From contig NZ_BCYO01000004.1 of the NCBI RefSeq assembly GCF_001598235.1, forward strand, positions 233,593-297,592: a DNA stretch of 64,000 nt, written 5' to 3'. Source of the stretch: Polaromonas jejuensis NBRC 106434 (GTDB lineage: Bacteria > Pseudomonadota > Gammaproteobacteria > Burkholderiales > Burkholderiaceae_C). The translations under genes and the position numbers were made by a program. Position 1 is the stretch's first letter; each line of letters starts with the position of its first letter. A model generated the notes under the pieces. It was not told the DNA's origin. It saw only the letters and a list, made by a program, of their open reading frames with translations, and did no database searches. Shown in pieces: positions 1-7,741 of the stretch.

Positions 1-1
1 G

Positions 2-811
2 AAGAACATCCAGATCGCGGCCGATGCTGGTCTCACTGCCCTGAAATACAACGTCCAGATGGTGGGAATTACCCGCACCGGCCTGCGGCCGGGGCGCGGC
101 GGTGTGCAGTACTCGGGCTTCAAGCTCGCAGCCTACACCCCCGAGGCCGACCGCCAGCATTCATACTGGGGTGTGGGTTATCCGACCAACCAGGACGAGG
201 GCGACGCAGAATCCGCGTTGCTCTGCGGACAGAAGATGGCCAGGGAAGTGCCGCCTGTCACGGAGGCGGCCGGCTGGCGCGCGATTGAATTCCTGGTGTC
301 CAGCCTGGTGCCGGCGGCTGAAAAAGCCGGCATCAGGCTCGCCTGTCATCCGCATGACCCGGCCTATCCCGTGGGCGGGCTCAACGGTGTGGAGCATGTG
401 CTGGGCTCCATCGAAGGCCTGCGCAGGTTCCTGCGTTTAAGCGACAGTCCCGTGCACGGCCTGAACTTCTGCCAGGGCACGGTGGCCGAGATGGCGCCCG
501 AGCCGCACGCCTATGTGATCCGCGCCATTGAAGAATTCGCGCCGCGCATCTTCATGGTCCATTTCCGCAACATCAGGGGCGGCTACCTCGACTTTGCCGA
601 GGTCTTCCCCGACGAGGGCGATGTCGACATGAACGAGGCCATTAAAGCCTACCAGCGCGCAGGCTATGCGGGCATCCTGTGCCCCGACCATGTGCCGCTG
701 TCGGAACTGGACCCGAACCGCGAGCGCTTCATGTCGTTCGCGCTGGGCTACACGCGCGGCCTGCTGCACGCGGCCGGCTACCGCCCCAGGATCACCACGC
801 TGGCCGGCTAA
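2..811 (+). CDS. Mannonate dehydratase-like sugar-acid dehydratase, 5' end outside window
   Basis: The reading frame is open from base 2, so the N-terminus lies upstream of the window. The visible C-terminal 269 residues are a TIM-barrel protein resembling D-mannonate dehydratase (UxuA), which converts D-mannonate to 2-keto-3-deoxygluconate. Family-like pieces are the GRGGVQYSGF stretch, the metal-region LACHPHDP, GLNFCQGTVAEM and MVHFRNIRGGY, then the DVDM segment near the end. A wider sugar phosphate isomerase/epimerase assignment is the alternative. It is 42 bases upstream of a Bug binding-protein gene on the same strand and is probably co-transcribed with it and with the next dehydratase. 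Substrate is not determined by sequence. Confidence 0.8.
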   Translation, partial: KNIQIAADAGLTALKYNVQMVGITRTGLRPGRGGVQYSGFKLAAYTPEADRQHSYWGVGYPTNQDEGDAESALLCGQKMAREVPPVTEAAGWRAIEFLVSSLVPAAEKAGIRLACHPHDPAYPVGGLNGVEHVLGSIEGLRRFLRLSDSPVHGLNFCQGTVAEMAPEPHAYVIRAIEEFAPRIFMVHFRNIRGGYLDFAEVFPDEGDVDMNEAIKAYQRAGYAGILCPDHVPLSELDPNRERFMSFALGYTRGLLHAAGYRPRITTLAG

Positions 812-853
812 GAGTCCTTTTTTTCACAATAAACACTACAGCAGGAGACATCC

Positions 854-1870
854 ATGATTCGACGCAACCTGATTGGTCTCGCAACACTGGTTGCATTTGG
901 CACGGCCCTGCCGATGGCCGTGCAGGCGCAGACCGACTACCCGACCAGGCCGGTCAAGCTGATCGTGCCCTTCCCTGCGGGCGGCACCAGCGACATCATG
1001 GGGCGCATGATCGCGGACGAGTTGTTCAAGGCCCTGAAGCAGCCTTTTGTGGTGGAAAACGTCGGTGGCGCGGGGGGTGTCATCGGCACCGAACGCGCGG
1101 CCAAGGCCGCGCCGGATGGCTACACCCTGGTGCTCAGCGGTGTCGGCCAGAACGCGGTGGCGCACGGCCTGAATTCCCAGCTGGGCTACGACTCGATCAA
1201 GGATTTCGTTCATATCACCCAGATCCATTCGGGCCCCAATGTGCTGGTGGCCCACCCGAGCGCGCCCTTCAAGACCTTCAAGGAATTGATCGATTACGGC
1301 AAGGCCAACCCTGGCAAGCTCAATTACGGCTATACCCATGCGGCATCGGGTCACATGGCAATGGAATTGCTCAAGCAGACCGTGGGCACCTGTACCGGCA
1401 CCAAGGGTAACCAGAACTGCAAGGGCCTGTTCATGGTGGGCATTCCCTACCGCGGCGGCGGCCCGATGATGACCGACCTGCTGGGCGGCCAGATTCCGAT
1501 GATGTTCATCAACCAGGACGTGGCCCTGCAGCATGTGAAGGCCGGCAAGCTGCGGGCTCTGGCCGTCTCCAGCCTGTCACGCAACCCGCTTTACCCTGAC
1601 GTGCCGACCATTGCCGAGTCGGGCTACCCGGGCTTCTCGGCGCTGTCATGGTCGGGCCTGTCGGCGCCCAAGGGCACGCCCAAGGTCATCGTAGACAAGC
1701 TGGAAGCCGCCGCCGTCAAGGCCATGCAAAGCCCGGCGATCCAGGCCCGCATGGAATCGCAGGGCTTTGTGGTGCCGCCGCTTGGCGCCGCCGACTACAC
1801 GCAGTTTGTCCGGAAAGAACTGGACCGCTGGACCCGCGTGATCAAGATCGCCGGCATCAAGGCCGAATAA
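854..1870 (+). CDS. Bug/TctC-family periplasmic solute-binding protein (copy 1)
   Basis: Extracytoplasmic binding protein of the tripartite tricarboxylate family, 338 residues, with a signal peptide (twin Arg, hydrophobic run, cleavage near AVQAQT). The family core follows: YPTRPVKLIVPFPAGGTSD, the GGxGVIGTE loop and the IPYRGGGPMM segment. An AGGAGA ribosome site precedes the ATG. No TctA or TctB membrane genes are nearby, so its partner must be elsewhere, as is usual for Bug proteins. It is strikingly similar to the Bug protein encoded at 5860-6843, but carries a roughly 14-residue extra segment with two cysteines just before the IPYRGGG motif. Neighbours suggest a sugar-acid ligand. Confidence 0.9.
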   Translation: MIRRNLIGLATLVAFGTALPMAVQAQTDYPTRPVKLIVPFPAGGTSDIMGRMIADELFKALKQPFVVENVGGAGGVIGTERAAKAAPDGYTLVLSGVGQNAVAHGLNSQLGYDSIKDFVHITQIHSGPNVLVAHPSAPFKTFKELIDYGKANPGKLNYGYTHAASGHMAMELLKQTVGTCTGTKGNQNCKGLFMVGIPYRGGGPMMTDLLGGQIPMMFINQDVALQHVKAGKLRALAVSSLSRNPLYPDVPTIAESGYPGFSALSWSGLSAPKGTPKVIVDKLEAAAVKAMQSPAIQARMESQGFVVPPLGAADYTQFVRKELDRWTRVIKIAGIKAE

Positions 1871-1917
1871 GTTAGCTCCACCTATCCCAACCCCCACCGC
1901 AAGAAAAGGAATTTATT

Positions 1918-3066
1918 GTGAATACCGAAACCGCCGCCGGCGCCGACCGCATTGAATGGGTCGAGGTCTCGCTCGTGTACCTGCCGCTGGCTGCGCCCAT
2001 CAGCGACGCCAAGGTGCTGACCGGCCGCCAGAAGCCGCTGACCGAAATCGCCTTCATCTTTGCCGAGATCCGCACGCGCGACGGTTTTGACGGCATTGGC
2101 TTCGGCTATTCCAAGCGCGCCGGTGGCCCCGGCATGTATGCGCACGCCAAGGAGATCGCGTCCAATCTGCTGGGCGAAGACCCGAACGACATTGCCAAGC
2201 TGTGGGACAAGCTGATGTGGGCCGGCGCCTCCATGGGCCGCAGCGGGATGACCTCGCAGGCCATCTCCCCGTTCGACATCGCGCTGTGGGACCTGAAGGC
2301 CAAGCGTGCCGGCCTGCCGCTGGCCAAGCTGCTGGGCGCGCACCGCGACAGCGTGCAGTGCTACAACACCTCGGGCGGCTACCTGTCCATGCCGCTCGAG
2401 CAGGTGCTCAAGAACGTGGAGGCCTCGCGGGCCAGCGGCATTGGCGGCATCAAGATCAAGGTCGGCCAGCCTGACCTGCCGACCGACCTCAAGCGCGTGA
2501 AGGCCGTGCGCGAGCTGTTGGGCGAAGGCTTCCCCCTGATGGTGGATGCCAACCAGCAATGGGACCGGCCCAAGGCGCAGCGCGCCTGCCGGGCCTTTGA
2601 GCCCTTCGACCTGACCTGGATCGAAGAACCGCTGGACGCCTATGACTTCGAAGGCCACGCCGCGCTGGCCGCCAGCCTGGACACGCCGATTGCCACCGGC
2701 GAAATGCTGACCAGCTTTGGCGAGCACGCGCAGCTGATCATGGGCAACTGCAGCGACTTCGTGCAGCCAGACGCCCCGCGCGTGGGCGGCATCACGCCCT
2801 TTCTGCAGATCATGAGCCTGGCCTCTTTCAAGGGCCGCAAGCTGGCGCCGCACTTTGCGATGGAAATCCACCTGCATCTGGCGGCTGCCTACCCGGAAGA
2901 GCCCTGGCTCGAGCACTTCGAGTGGCTGGAGCCCATGTTCAACGAGCGGCTGGAGCTCAAGGATGGGCGCATGCATGTGCCGAACCGGCCGGGCCTGGGC
3001 TTCTCACTGAGTGAACAGGCGCTGGCCTGGACGGCGGAGAAGGCTGCGTTCGGCAAGCGGCCTTAG
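1918..3066 (+). CDS. Enolase-superfamily dehydratase, L-talarate/galactarate dehydratase-like
   Basis: Mandelate racemase/muconate lactonizing-type enzyme, 382 residues, GTG start behind an AAAAGGA ribosome site. The visible active-site set is a KIKVG pair of lysines at strand two, metal ligands in MVDANQQW, WIEEPLD and ATGEML, then QPDAPRVGG and the histidine in APHFAMEIHLHLAAAYP. This last segment is characteristic of L-talarate/galactarate dehydratases, which abstract the proton alpha to the carboxylate of an aldarate and eliminate water. It is 47 bases downstream of a Bug protein, so import and dehydration of one sugar acid are probably linked. Exact substrate remains an inference. A 17-codon relic of a similar gene's 3' end lies at 5401-5454. 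Confidence 0.85.
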   Translation: MNTETAAGADRIEWVEVSLVYLPLAAPISDAKVLTGRQKPLTEIAFIFAEIRTRDGFDGIGFGYSKRAGGPGMYAHAKEIASNLLGEDPNDIAKLWDKLMWAGASMGRSGMTSQAISPFDIALWDLKAKRAGLPLAKLLGAHRDSVQCYNTSGGYLSMPLEQVLKNVEASRASGIGGIKIKVGQPDLPTDLKRVKAVRELLGEGFPLMVDANQQWDRPKAQRACRAFEPFDLTWIEEPLDAYDFEGHAALAASLDTPIATGEMLTSFGEHAQLIMGNCSDFVQPDAPRVGGITPFLQIMSLASFKGRKLAPHFAMEIHLHLAAAYPEEPWLEHFEWLEPMFNERLELKDGRMHVPNRPGLGFSLSEQALAWTAEKAAFGKRP

Positions 3067-3079
3067 GGCAGGGCGGCCT

Positions 3080-3385
3080 TCAGTCCCAGACCCGAAGCCC
3101 TATCCAGGCCACGCCCGCGACGGTCGCCATGGGGAGCGACATCACACCGGGCACGTAGAAGAAGGCGGAGGCCACAGGGCTGGAGTGCTCGATCAGCCAG
3201 CCGATCGCGAAGAGCAGGGCGCCGCTGACCAGATAGCGCTTGATATAGCGCGGTAGCCAGCGGGCCTGGCCCTTGTTGTGGTGCCAGGCGGCCGCGCGCG
3301 CGAACAGGTCGCACTGGTTGACGTCCATGAACAGCCAGGCGAAGAAGAAATACCGGTACAGCAGCGAGTGGAAAGGGAGTTCCAT
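3080..3385 (-). CDS. Small hypothetical membrane protein
   Basis: A 101-residue protein with two or three hydrophobic stretches: a YRYFFFAWLFMDV segment near the N-terminus, SGALLFAIGWLI in the middle and a C-terminal ATVAGVAWIGLRVW. The aromatic and basic content between them (WHHNKGQARWLPRYIKRY) suggests a cytoplasmic-side amphipathic link. It converges with the dehydratase gene, only 13 bases away. No family is recognised. The ribosome site is weak, so the start is provisional, but the amino acid pattern is more protein-like than the competing frames here. Confidence 0.55.
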   Translation of the reverse strand: MELPFHSLLYRYFFFAWLFMDVNQCDLFARAAAWHHNKGQARWLPRYIKRYLVSGALLFAIGWLIEHSSPVASAFFYVPGVMSLPMATVAGVAWIGLRVWD

Positions 3386-3724
3386 CAGCCATCACTTTCG
3401 ACTGTGCGATCAGATTACTCCGATCGCCGGTCTGGCTCAAGCCGCTTGCGAAAAAATACCTTCAGCCGGCGTGCCCTCGCTGGAAGCCATGGCCGTGACC
3501 GTTGCGCGCAGCGGCGCGCTGGATGCCCACCCCCCCCAGGCAGCGACGCCGGTGCGGGCGGGTGGCGGTACCAGGGCGGCAGCGCAGCGACCGCAGCCGG
3601 CCGGCAGCCGGCGATGTGGAGCCGCGGCGGGCGAGACGAATGCGTTGCGGTCGGGGAATACCGATGTGTGAGCGTCTGGCCGCCGCGCACAAATGCCGCA
3701 GAAGCCCACGGCGGTGATCCGCCG
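3386..3724. other. Gene-free 339-base stretch
   Basis: GC-rich sequence between two minus-strand genes, including a run of eight C at about 3531-3538. Open frames exist on both strands but their translations are low-complexity proline, alanine and arginine strings without a recognisable family or ribosome site. No terminator or operator is obvious. Confidence 0.5.
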
Positions 3725-5104
3725 CTATTCGAGCGGCCGCAACTCCTGCAGCAGCGTGGGCACCAACTCGGACACCGTGGGATGGATGTGCATCGCGCGG
3801 CTGATGGTGGTGTAGGGTGCTTGGGCGTACATCACATCGAGCAGCGAGTGAATCACCTCGTCGCCGGTCACGCCGAGGATCGCGGCGCCGAGGATCGCCT
3901 GGGTTTGCGCGTCGACGACCACCTTCATGAAGCCCTGGCTCTCGCCTTTCTCCACCGCGCGCGAAACGCGCGTCATGGGCCGGGTGCCGACCAGCACCTT
4001 GCGCCCGGATTGCCTGGCTTCCGATTCGGTCATGCCGGCGCGGCCTAGCGGCGGGTCGATGAACAGGGCGTAGGCTGCGATGCGGTCCGACACCTTGCGC
4101 GGGTCGTTGTCGAGCAGGTTGGCGGCGACGATCTCGTAGTCGTTGTACGCGGTGTGGGTGAACGCGCCGCGGCCGTTGCAGTCGCCCAGTGCCCAGATCC
4201 CCGGCACGTTGGTGCGCAGTTGCTCGTCCACGGTGATGTAGCCGCGCGCGTCGGTCGCGACCCCCGCCCGGTCCAGCCCCAGGTCGTCGGTGTTGGGCAC
4301 GCGCCCGACCGCTAGCAGCAGATGCGAGCCCGCCACGTCGCGCTCCCCGGAAGCGCAGTCCAGTCCGACGATGAGGCGCTCGCCCTCCCTGCGCGCAGTC
4401 ATGCACTCGGCGTTGAGGCGGATCCCGATTCCCTCGCCCTCCAGGATGTCCTGCACCGCCTGCGACACGTCCTCGTCCTCGCGCTGGATCAGGCGCGGTC
4501 CTTTCTCGACAATGGTCACCCGGGAGCCGAAGCGCCGGTACATCTGGCCGAACTCGAGGCCGATGTAGCTGCCGCCGATGACGATCAGGTGCTCCGGCAG
4601 AAAATCCACCTCCATCATGCTCGAGTTGGTGAGATAAGGCACCTGATCCAGCCCGGGCATGGGCGGAATCAGGGCCCGGCCGCCAACGTTGACAAAGATC
4701 CGGTCCGCCTCCAGCAATTCGCCGTTCACCCGCACGGTACGGGGGCTCTCAAGGCGGGCGTGGCCCTGGTAGACCGTGCCGCTCGCCAAGCCGCGCATCC
4801 ACTGTTCCACACCGCGGCTGGAGCGGCCGGAGATCTCATCCTTGCGTGCCTTCACCCGCTTCATGTCGACGCCCACCTCGGTGCCTATCGTCACACCGTA
4901 CTCGGCGGCGCGGCGCGCCAGCTGGGCAGCGTAGGCGCTTGCGACCAGGGTCTTGGTGGGGATGCAGCCGGTGTTCACGCAGGTGCCGCCGAACGACTTG
5001 CGCTCGATGACCGCTACCTTCATGCCCGCGCCCGACAGCCGCCCGGCGAGCGCGGGGCCGGCTTGGCCGGTACCGATGATGATCGCGTCGAAGCGTTGAG
5101 TCAT
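3725..5104 (-). CDS. FAD-dependent pyridine nucleotide-disulfide oxidoreductase (mercuric reductase-like)
   Basis: Class I flavoprotein disulfide reductase, 459 residues from the ATG at 5104, which has AAGGAG six bases upstream; a longer frame to 5128 lacks one. The N-terminus has the FAD-binding IIIGTGQAGPALAGRL loop, then the redox-active pair in GGTCVNTGCIPTKT. A second nucleotide-binding region IVIGGSYIGLEFG, the ATG-like FVNVGGRALIPP and the FAD site WALGDCNGRGAFTHTAYND follow. The C-terminal dimerisation domain carries the conserved HIHPTVSEL. There is no heavy-metal-binding N-domain and no C-terminal vicinal cysteines, so mercury reduction is doubtful. It stands alone, and its physiological substrate is unknown. 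Confidence 0.88.
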   Translation of the reverse strand: MTQRFDAIIIGTGQAGPALAGRLSGAGMKVAVIERKSFGGTCVNTGCIPTKTLVASAYAAQLARRAAEYGVTIGTEVGVDMKRVKARKDEISGRSSRGVEQWMRGLASGTVYQGHARLESPRTVRVNGELLEADRIFVNVGGRALIPPMPGLDQVPYLTNSSMMEVDFLPEHLIVIGGSYIGLEFGQMYRRFGSRVTIVEKGPRLIQREDEDVSQAVQDILEGEGIGIRLNAECMTARREGERLIVGLDCASGERDVAGSHLLLAVGRVPNTDDLGLDRAGVATDARGYITVDEQLRTNVPGIWALGDCNGRGAFTHTAYNDYEIVAANLLDNDPRKVSDRIAAYALFIDPPLGRAGMTESEARQSGRKVLVGTRPMTRVSRAVEKGESQGFMKVVVDAQTQAILGAAILGVTGDEVIHSLLDVMYAQAPYTTISRAMHIHPTVSELVPTLLQELRPLE

Positions 5105-5379
5105 GGCTTTCTCCTTGGCGTCTTCCACAGTGTCAATTGCCGCGCAGGCTGCAGGACGCGCAGCGGACGGTGCGGCGGCGGATCAATTGCCCCGGTTGAT
5201 GCACGTGGCGAAGGGCACATTTCGCGCCTTGGCCCGGACCCGTTACCGGGTGACTCCTTATTTTCCCCCAATCGCAAAAATTGCTCGCACGGGCACGCAC
5301 GGACAGGAAATTCAGGCGCCCCAGGCAAAGTATCAGACCGGCCTCCATCGGGACGCCGCCTTGTTGCTACCCGGCCATT
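5105..5379. other. Upstream region of the flavoreductase, no gene seen
   Basis: About 275 bases with no convincing coding frame. It should carry the promoter of the minus-strand flavoreductase. No palindromic operator stands out to the eye. Confidence 0.45.
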
Positions 5380-5454
5380 ACTTTCGCATCAAGCTTTTCA
5401 CCGGCTGAGCAGGCGCTGGCGTGGGCGGCGGACAAGGCGGAGTTCGGGCAATGA
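5380..5454 (+). pseudogene. 3' relic of an enolase-superfamily dehydratase gene
   Basis: Read in the frame ending at the TGA of 5452-5454, the last 17 codons give P-AEQALAWAADKAEFGQ. This closely matches the C-terminus SEQALAWTAEKAAFGKRP of the dehydratase encoded at 1918-3066. Upstream of about 5380 the similarity is lost. This is therefore the tail of a second dehydratase gene of the same type, the rest having been deleted. It lies between the flavoreductase and the second Bug gene, whose product is also a close paralogue of the first, which points to a former duplicated module. Confidence 0.7.
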
Positions 5455-5496
5455 GAAGTCAAATCGGCCGCCGGCCCTTATAGAACAGGCGCAACC

Positions 5497-5515
5497 AGCT
5501 ATAAAAAATATAGCT
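5497..5515. repeat. GCTAT/ATAGC mini inverted repeat
   Basis: AGCTATA and TATAGCT arms of seven bases around a five-A spacer. A member, slightly variant, of the short palindrome family found repeatedly in this window. It lies just beyond the stop codon of a minus-strand thioesterase relic and could act as a weak transcript end. Confidence 0.6.
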
Positions 5516-5520
5516 ACTTT

Positions 5521-5652
5521 TTATGCGCTCTCGTGCTCAATGATCTGGAGCCCCGGGTCCGTCACCTGCGGCACGGCCACCGGCTTGCGTTCATCATCGA
5601 GCGCCACCATCGTGAAGCAGCCGCTGTGGGTGCGTTGGAAAATGCACCGGTC
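5521..5652 (-). pseudogene. C-terminal relic of an acyl-CoA thioesterase gene
   Basis: On the minus strand the frame ending at the TAA of 5521-5523 reads RTHSGCFTMVALDDERKP, then VAVPQVTDPGLQIIEHESA. This fits the last strands of a hot-dog-fold acyl-CoA thioesterase (YciA-like), where the F-x-VALDD-x-x-KP-x-x-VP pattern is typical. No start codon or N-terminal half exists upstream, where the sequence changes character near 5652. It is a truncated remnant of about 43 codons. Confidence 0.6.
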
Positions 5653-5859
5653 ACTTTATGGTTTTGGTGGATGGCCAGGGTTCGAGCCCCTGCCTTTGTG
5701 TGCAAGGGCTGCTCTAACAATTGGCGAAACGGCGATGCCATGTGACGGTCATCGCAGTGCCCAGGCTGCCTGTGCGCTGGCGACGATCATCCCTGATCCG
5801 TGGATCAGGACACGGAAACCCATGGATTGGCGCGTCAGCACCGCATGGGCTTGGCAGGC

Positions 5860-6843
5860 TTATTCGGCCTTGATGCCCGCCGTCTTGATCACCTTGGTCC
5901 AGCGTGCTTCTTCACTCTTGACAAAGGCCGTGTAGGCTTTGGAGCCCAGCGGCGGCACCACAAAGCCCTGCGATTCCAGCCGTTGCTTCACAGTGTCAGA
6001 CTGCAGGGCCTGAACCATGGCGGCTTCGAGCTTGTCGATGATGGGCTGGGGCGTTCCTTTGGGGGCCGAAAGGCCGGACCAGGACAGTGCTTCAAAGCCC
6101 TTGTAACCGGACTCGGCCACGGTCGGCACGTCGGGGTACAGCGGATTGCGCTGGGCACTCGTGACGGCCAGGGCGCGCAGCTTGCCGGCCTTGACGTGCT
6201 GCAGTGCCACGTCCTGGTTGATGAACATGATCTTGATCGTGCCACCCAGGATGTCGACCATCATCGGGCCGCCGCCACGGTAGGGAATGCCCAGCATGAA
6301 GATGCCGGCGGTCTGCTTGAACTGCTCCATCGCCATGTGGCCCGAGGCGGCCGGCGTGTAGCCGTAGTCCAGCTTGCCCGGATTGGCCTTGGCGTAGTCC
6401 ACCAGTTCCTTCAGTGTCTTGAATGGCGTGCTCGGATGGACCACCAGCACATTGGGGCCGGAATGGACCTGCGAAATGTGAATGAAGTCGGTGTTCGAGT
6501 TGTACTTCAGGTTGGGGTCCAGCCCGTGGGCGACGGCGCTTTGGCCGACACCGGTCTGAGTCAATGTGTAGCCATCGGGCGCGGACTTGGCGCCCCGCTC
6601 CGTGCCAATCACGCCGCCGGCGCCGCCGACGTTGTCGACGATGAAGGGCTGCTTGAGAATTTTCCCGAGTTGCTCGGCCATCAGGCGTCCCATCACGTCA
6701 CTGGTGCCACCGGCCGGGAAGGGCACGATGATCCTGACCGGCTTGTTGGGGTAGTCCGTCTGGGCCCATGTGGCCCCTCCGAATGCTATAAAACCGATAG
6801 CTGCACACGCCATTTTTACAAGGGTAAGACGCCTGTTTGACAT
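5860..6843 (-). CDS. Bug/TctC-family periplasmic solute-binding protein (copy 2)
   Basis: A 327-residue extracytoplasmic binding protein with signal peptide ending near ATWAQT, then YPNKPVRIIVPFPAGGTSDV and the GIPYRGGGPMMVDILGG region. An AGGAGACAAA ribosome site precedes its ATG. It is a close paralogue of the Bug protein at 854-1870, with long identical runs such as INQDVALQHVKAGKLRALAV, but lacks the two-cysteine insert. It is the last gene of a minus-strand operon with an RraA-like protein, an IlvD/Edd dehydratase and a third Bug gene. A 17-nt mini palindrome lies inside the signal-peptide codons (6785-6801). Confidence 0.9.
   Translation of the reverse strand: MSNRRLTLVKMACAAIGFIAFGGATWAQTDYPNKPVRIIVPFPAGGTSDVMGRLMAEQLGKILKQPFIVDNVGGAGGVIGTERGAKSAPDGYTLTQTGVGQSAVAHGLDPNLKYNSNTDFIHISQVHSGPNVLVVHPSTPFKTLKELVDYAKANPGKLDYGYTPAASGHMAMEQFKQTAGIFMLGIPYRGGGPMMVDILGGTIKIMFINQDVALQHVKAGKLRALAVTSAQRNPLYPDVPTVAESGYKGFEALSWSGLSAPKGTPQPIIDKLEAAMVQALQSDTVKQRLESQGFVVPPLGSKAYTAFVKSEEARWTKVIKTAGIKAE
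6785..6801. repeat. GCTAT-N7-ATAGC repeat inside a signal-peptide coding region
   Basis: GCTAT and ATAGC arms separated by seven bases, 17 nt in total. On the coding (minus) strand it is read in the frame GCT ATC GGT TTT ATA GC, giving A-I-G-F-I-A in the hydrophobic core of the Bug signal peptide. Confidence 0.7.
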
Positions 6844-7003
6844 AAATTTGTCTCCTGTTTATTGACGGAAATTCTTGAACCGCGACGCCACGGATTTCGT
6901 CGGCAACAAAAAGATGGCCGATGATCGCGAGCCCTCAAACTGGCGACGACGGGTTACGACGAAGTGTTCATCCGGATTGATTGACCGCTTCTCAGCGTCC
7001 CTC

Positions 7004-7720
7004 TCAGCGTCCGTTAGCCTTGCGCCAGACGGCGAAGTCGTCTTTCGATTGCTGCTCGGTGGGCGGGTACAGGCCGATGATGGAGCGGCCCTTGAGCACT
7101 TCCTCCGTCACGAAGTCCTCGAACGCGGTCATCTCCACCGCCTCGTCGGCAATCTCGTCGGCCAGGTGGGCCGGGATCACAAACACGCCTTCCTTGTCGC
7201 CGACGATCACATCGCCGGGAAATACCGCGACGTCACCGCAGCCGATCGGCACGTTGATGTCCAGCGCCTGGTGCAGCGTCAGGTTGGTCGGTGCCGAGGG
7301 GCGCTGGTGGTAGGTTGCAAAGGGCAGGGCCGCGATTTCGGGCGAATCGCGAAAGCCGCCATCGGTGACGATGCCGGCGGCGCCGCGCACCATCAGGCGC
7401 GAGACCAGGATGGAGCCGGCCGAGGCCGCGCGGGCGTCCTTGCGGCTGTCGATGACCAGGACCGCGCCTTCAGGGCATTGCTCCACGGCGACGCGCTGCG
7501 GGTGCTTGGGGTTCTGAAACACGGTGATGGGGTTCAGGTCCTCGCGTGCCGGGATGTAGCGCAGGGTGAAGGCTTCACCCACCATGTTGGGCAGGTTCGT
7601 ATTGAGCGGGTGCACGTCCTGCATGAACTGGTTGCGCAAGCCGCGCTTGAAGAGGGCGGTGCACAGCGTGGCGGTGCTGACGGTTTTGAGCTTGTCGCGG
7701 GTTTCGGATTTGAGTGTCAT
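7004..7720 (-). CDS. RraA-like protein / 4-hydroxy-4-methyl-2-oxoglutarate aldolase family (copy 1)
   Basis: A 238-residue RraA-fold protein. The family signature GAAGIVTDGGFRDSPEI carries the Arg-Asp pair that binds substrate and metal in HMG/CHA aldolases, and IPIGCGDVAVFPGDVIVGDKEGVFVIP is the second conserved block. Members with an N-terminal extension like this (TVSTATLCTALFKRGLRNQFM) are usually class II pyruvate aldolases or keto-acid-active enzymes rather than RNase E inhibitors. It sits 21 bases after the IlvD/Edd dehydratase gene in a sugar-acid operon. Aldol cleavage or keto-acid processing of the dehydratase product is a reasonable guess, not shown by sequence. Confidence 0.85.
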   Translation of the reverse strand: MTLKSETRDKLKTVSTATLCTALFKRGLRNQFMQDVHPLNTNLPNMVGEAFTLRYIPAREDLNPITVFQNPKHPQRVAVEQCPEGAVLVIDSRKDARAASAGSILVSRLMVRGAAGIVTDGGFRDSPEIAALPFATYHQRPSAPTNLTLHQALDINVPIGCGDVAVFPGDVIVGDKEGVFVIPAHLADEIADEAVEMTAFEDFVTEEVLKGRSIIGLYPPTEQQSKDDFAVWRKANGR

Positions 7721-7741
7721 GAAGGTCTCTCTTCTTTCTTG

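Noticed and set aside
3462..4406. 314-codon minus frame overlapping the flavoreductase
   Set aside because: Arg/His-rich shadow in another frame of a clear flavoprotein gene.
5665..5745. Minus-strand segment annotated as a tRNA gene
   Set aside because: T-arm-like and CCA-like ends are visible, but the anticodon stem does not pair and the D arm is weak. Kept only as a finding to check.
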